Assembly (NCBI RefSeq): GCF_003024605.1
Contig: NZ_PYJQ01000010.1
Coordinates: 124,001 to 188,000, forward strand
Direction of reading: 5' to 3'
Source: Rhizobium sp. JAB6
Lineage (GTDB): Bacteria; Pseudomonadota; Alphaproteobacteria; Rhizobiales; Rhizobiaceae
DNA length: 64,000 bases
Position numbers and translations under genes: made by a program. Below, one piece after another: positions 61,430 through 64,000 of this stretch (position 1 is its first letter; every line of letters begins with the position of its first letter). The notes beneath the pieces were generated by a model that was not told the DNA's origin, did not search any database, and saw nothing but the letters and a program-made list of their open reading frames with translations.

Positions 61430-61537
61430 CTAAAGCATATCGCGATCTTTCAGATTCGCTTCCTGTGCTTTAGCTCCTTGATTTTGCGCATGTCGTTCTC
61501 GCAAAACCGCTATACACTTTTGCGCGACATGCTTTAA
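61430..61537. repeat. two-hairpin palindromic repeat, partner of the 44562 copy
   Basis: CTAAAGCA (61430-61437) pairs with TGCTTTAG (61466-61473); GCATGTCG (61488-61495) pairs with CGACATGC (61525-61532), enclosing CGCAAAA/TTTTGCG (61500-61506, 61518-61524). Read in reverse, loop and bulge sizes match the 44562 element. It fills the gap between the SDR and LysE genes. Confidence 0.75.
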
Positions 61538-61559
61538 TCCGGCTTTCGGAGCAGCCCTT

Positions 61560-62201
61560 ATGGATTTCATACCCAGCCTGCCGACCCTTCTTGCCTTTTC
61601 CGCAGCGAGCCTGCTGCTGGCGATGACGCCCGGTCCCGACATGACGCTGTCGATCAGCCGTGCGCTGGCACAGGGCAAGAAGGCGGCGCTCTTCGTCGTG
61701 CTCGGCACCACGCTCGGCGTTGTCGTTCATACCTGCCTGGTGGCCTTCGGCATCTCGGCGCTGATCACTGCCTCTCCGGTCGCCTTTACCGTCCTGAAGA
61801 CCGGCGGCGCCGCCTATCTGCTCTGGCTGGCGGTCCAGGCAATCCGCTTCGGCTCCAGCCTGTCGGTCAAGAAGATCGATACCGTCGGGGGAACGCCCTT
61901 CGCCAACATCTCGAACGGTTTCTGGGTCAATCTGCTGAACCCGAAGGTCATCATCTTCTTCATGACCTTCCTGCCGCAGTTCGTCACCGCCGGCGATCCC
62001 GCAGTCACGCACAAGCTGCTCTTCCTCGGCTTCTTCTTCATCGTCATCGGCATGCCGGTGAACATGCTCGTCGTTCTTGCCGCCGACGGTCTGTCGTCCT
62101 GGCTGCAGCGCAATCGCGGCGTGATGCGCGGCCTCGACTACGCCTTTGCCAGCGTTTTCTCGATCTTCGCGGTGAAGATCTTCTTCACTCAGGCTCGTTG
62201 A
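61560..62201 (+). CDS. LysE-family exporter
   Basis: 213 residues, about six membrane segments. MTPGPDMTLSISRALAQGKKAALFVVLGTTLGVVVH and GFWVNLLNPKVIIFFMTFLPQFV are the LysE/RhtB signatures. Third LysE paralogue in the window. Its 3' end overlaps the converging membrane-protein gene by 17 bases. Confidence 0.9.
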   Translation: MDFIPSLPTLLAFSAASLLLAMTPGPDMTLSISRALAQGKKAALFVVLGTTLGVVVHTCLVAFGISALITASPVAFTVLKTGGAAYLLWLAVQAIRFGSSLSVKKIDTVGGTPFANISNGFWVNLLNPKVIIFFMTFLPQFVTAGDPAVTHKLLFLGFFFIVIGMPVNMLVVLAADGLSSWLQRNRGVMRGLDYAFASVFSIFAVKIFFTQAR

Positions 62202-62613
62202 GAACGGACCATTGTCCCGCAAAGCGGCCGGCGATCCACCAATAGACGGTGGCGCAGGCTGCACCTAGAAAGGCAAAGCAGACGGCGACGGTAATCAGAT
62301 TGAGCGTTTGCGGCCGTTCCGTCCCGCCCGAAATCAGGATGGACGCGACCGCCGATAGAACCGCGCCGAAAATCGCATAGCCATACCATCGACGCATGCC
62401 GCGCCATTCGAGAATGGGAATGACCACAAGAGACGGCAGGATGCTGACGATCATCGCGACCTTGGTCAGAGCGATGGTCAGGACGAAAAGCTCGGGCGCC
62501 GCGGTCTCCGGTATGGTCCACGCAGCAACACAGGCCAGCACGAAGCCCATCAGAGCGCAGGCGGCGACATAGCCCCACAGGAGGCGCATCGGCTTGCGCA
62601 GTCCAAGAAGCAT
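62185..62613 (-). CDS. four-helix membrane protein of unknown function
   Basis: 142 residues with four hydrophobic segments (about 12-32, 42-62, 75-95, 105-127). A PETAAPELF extracellular-side loop and an EWRGMRRW basic loop suggest inside-positive topology. I recognise no family. It follows rlmN by six bases and is probably co-transcribed. Confidence 0.7.
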   Translation of the reverse strand: MLLGLRKPMRLLWGYVAACALMGFVLACVAAWTIPETAAPELFVLTIALTKVAMIVSILPSLVVIPILEWRGMRRWYGYAIFGAVLSAVASILISGGTERPQTLNLITVAVCFAFLGAACATVYWWIAGRFAGQWSVLNEPE

Positions 62614-62618
62614 CTATC

Positions 62619-63854
62619 TCAATCCTCGCCGTGATTGGCGATCATCATGGCTTCGAAAGCCAATCGCTCCGTCTTGCGCATGCGCTCGGATTCCGATTTC
62701 AGCTGACCGCAGGCGGCGAGAATGTCGCGGCCGCGCGGCGTGCGGATCGGCGAGGCATAGCCGGCCGAATTGATAAAATCAGCGAACTTCTCGATCTGCT
62801 CCCAATCGGAACACTGATAGTTCGTGCCGGGCCAGGGATTGAAGGGGATCAGGTTGATCTTGGCCGGAATGCCCTTCAGAAGCTGGATCAAGCCCTTCGC
62901 ATCCTCGAGGCTGTCGTTGACACCCTTCAGCATCACATATTCGAAGGTAATGCGCCGCGCGTTGGAGAGGCCGGGATAGGCGCGGCAGGCGTCCATCAGT
63001 TCCTTCAGCGGATATTTCTTGTTGATCGGTACCAGCATGTCGCGCAGATCGTCGCGCACCGCATGCAGCGAGATCGCCAGCATGACGCCGATCTCGTCGC
63101 CGGTCCGGTAGATTTCCGGCACGACCCCCGAGGTTGAAAGGGTGATGCGCCGCTTCGAAAGAGACAGGCCGTCGCCATCGGATGCGATCAGCAGCGCCTG
63201 TTTGACGCTGTCGAAATTATAGAGCGGCTCGCCCATGCCCATCATGACGATGTTGCTGACCTTGCGTCCCTCGGCCGGCATGATCGTGCCCTGCGGCGCT
63301 TCGCGATCCGGGAAATCGCCGAGACGATCGCGCGCCAGAAGCAACTGCGACAGGATTTCCTCCGCCGTCAGATTGCGCACGAGGCGCTGTGTGCCCGTAT
63401 GACAGAAGGAGCAGGTGAGCGAGCAGCCGACCTGGCTGGAGATGCAGAGCGTACCGCGCCCTTCTTCCGGAATATAGACGCTTTCGACTTCGACGGGACG
63501 ACCGGCGCCGCGCGGCGGAAAGCGCAGCAGCCATTTGCGGGTGCCGTCATTGGAGACCTGCTCCTCGACGATCTCGGGACGGGCGATGGTGAAATGCGTC
63601 TTCAGCATCTCGCGCATGTCCTTCGACACATTCGCCATGGAATCGAAATCGGAGACGCCGCGCACATAGATCCAGTTCCAGAGCTGGCTGACGCGCATCT
63701 TGATCTGCTTGTCGGCAACACCCTTTTCCTTGAGTGCTGCACCCATTTCCTCGCGCGTCATGCCGATCAGCGACGGCTTCGGCGAAAGTTCGACCGGCTG
63801 CGGTACCGGCATGGGCTTCAGCCTGGAGGGAGTTATGACATCGGTGGCGGACAT
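62619..63854 (-). CDS. rlmN: 23S rRNA / tRNA adenine C2-methyltransferase RlmN
   Basis: Radical-SAM enzyme methylating A2503 of 23S rRNA and A37 of some tRNAs, 411 residues. The cluster cysteines are C144, C148 and C151 ([14 protein letters not shown]), and the second catalytic cysteine is C382 in [10 protein letters not shown]. The start is [14 protein letters not shown] at 63854, with GGAACG upstream; an open frame above is unsupported. The 146 bases to the window end show no gene. Confidence 0.96.
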   Translation of the reverse strand: MSATDVITPSRLKPMPVPQPVELSPKPSLIGMTREEMGAALKEKGVADKQIKMRVSQLWNWIYVRGVSDFDSMANVSKDMREMLKTHFTIARPEIVEEQVSNDGTRKWLLRFPPRGAGRPVEVESVYIPEEGRGTLCISSQVGCSLTCSFCHTGTQRLVRNLTAEEILSQLLLARDRLGDFPDREAPQGTIMPAEGRKVSNIVMMGMGEPLYNFDSVKQALLIASDGDGLSLSKRRITLSTSGVVPEIYRTGDEIGVMLAISLHAVRDDLRDMLVPINKKYPLKELMDACRAYPGLSNARRITFEYVMLKGVNDSLEDAKGLIQLLKGIPAKINLIPFNPWPGTNYQCSDWEQIEKFADFINSAGYASPIRTPRGRDILAACGQLKSESERMRKTERLAFEAMMIANHGED

Positions 63855-64000
63855 AGGATCGTTCCAACGGTTCACAGCGGCGATGCCGCAAAAGCTGACA
63901 AAAGCTGCGGATGCGGACAAGGCACGGAAATCTGAAGATTCATGCGGCGGCGGGGCAATCTATCTGCCGCACACCTATCGTTGGCGCGGCATTTAGCATT

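Overview
The window looks like a chromosomal core region of an alphaproteobacterium of the Rhizobium/Agrobacterium group. The evidence is the high-GC coding style, an F1 ATPase operon (atpHAGDC) separate from Fo, an mdh-sucCD-sucAB-lpdA TCA operon, sdhCDAB, the hemC-hemD-Mic60-hemY block, an Omp19-like AprI/Inh lipoprotein, and intergenic palindromic repeats of the rhizobial mosaic type. I saw no rRNA, tRNA, CRISPR array, insertion sequence or prophage. Almost every gene is housekeeping or ordinary accessory. I did not find an obvious large undescribed system. The items worth a second look are small: regulatory palindromes, gene remnants, toxin-antitoxin modules and unknown secreted proteins.

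Layout. 1-2172: an iron-type alcohol dehydrogenase divergent from a GcvA-like LysR regulator. 2250-2486: palindromic repeats. 2506-7507 (minus): atpHAGDC with a clear terminator. 7770-12655 (minus): a small membrane protein, PriA, an orphan SMC-like ATPase and a PlsC-type acyltransferase. 12866-15055 (plus): XerC and a TraB/GumN-family secreted protein. 15190-18051 (minus): a large M16 peptidase, followed by what looks like a DUF2867 gene remnant. 18164-30652 (minus): one long TCA transcription unit reading mdh, sucC, DUF1579, sucD, sucA, YciI, sucB, DUF4241, secreted unknown, SDR, LysE, lpdA. 30832-36426 (minus): ZapE, the Omp19-like lipoprotein and sdhCDAB.

36728-41456: a small secreted protein with a CtrA-type box upstream (plus), then on the minus strand an ETFB-type lysine methyltransferase, EVE and YciI proteins, a PIN-toxin module, gpsA and tsaD. 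41541-47614 (plus): hemC, hemD, a bacterial Mic60 (mitofilin) homologue, the TPR protein HemY, TerB and a class I glutamine amidotransferase. 47611-49507 (minus): a poly-gamma-glutamate hydrolase-like protein and an MFS exporter. 49645-50363 (plus): YggT and DUF167. 50249-53474 (minus): ppa, a GNAT and typA. 53708-58493: two MarR regulators, each divergent from a target-like gene (GST, LysE), with an M3 peptidase between. 58577-63854: argG, a parDE module whose toxin is frameshifted, an SDR, a LysE exporter, a membrane protein and rlmN.

Together these genes cover oxidative central metabolism (2-oxoglutarate to oxaloacetate, succinate dehydrogenase, ATP synthase) and tetrapyrrole synthesis, plus a protein tied to inner-membrane architecture (Mic60). 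Start codons were moved downstream of the longest reading frame where a ribosome-binding site, a four-base overlap or family length supported it. All assignments come from reading the sequence and recalled family features; no database search was run.
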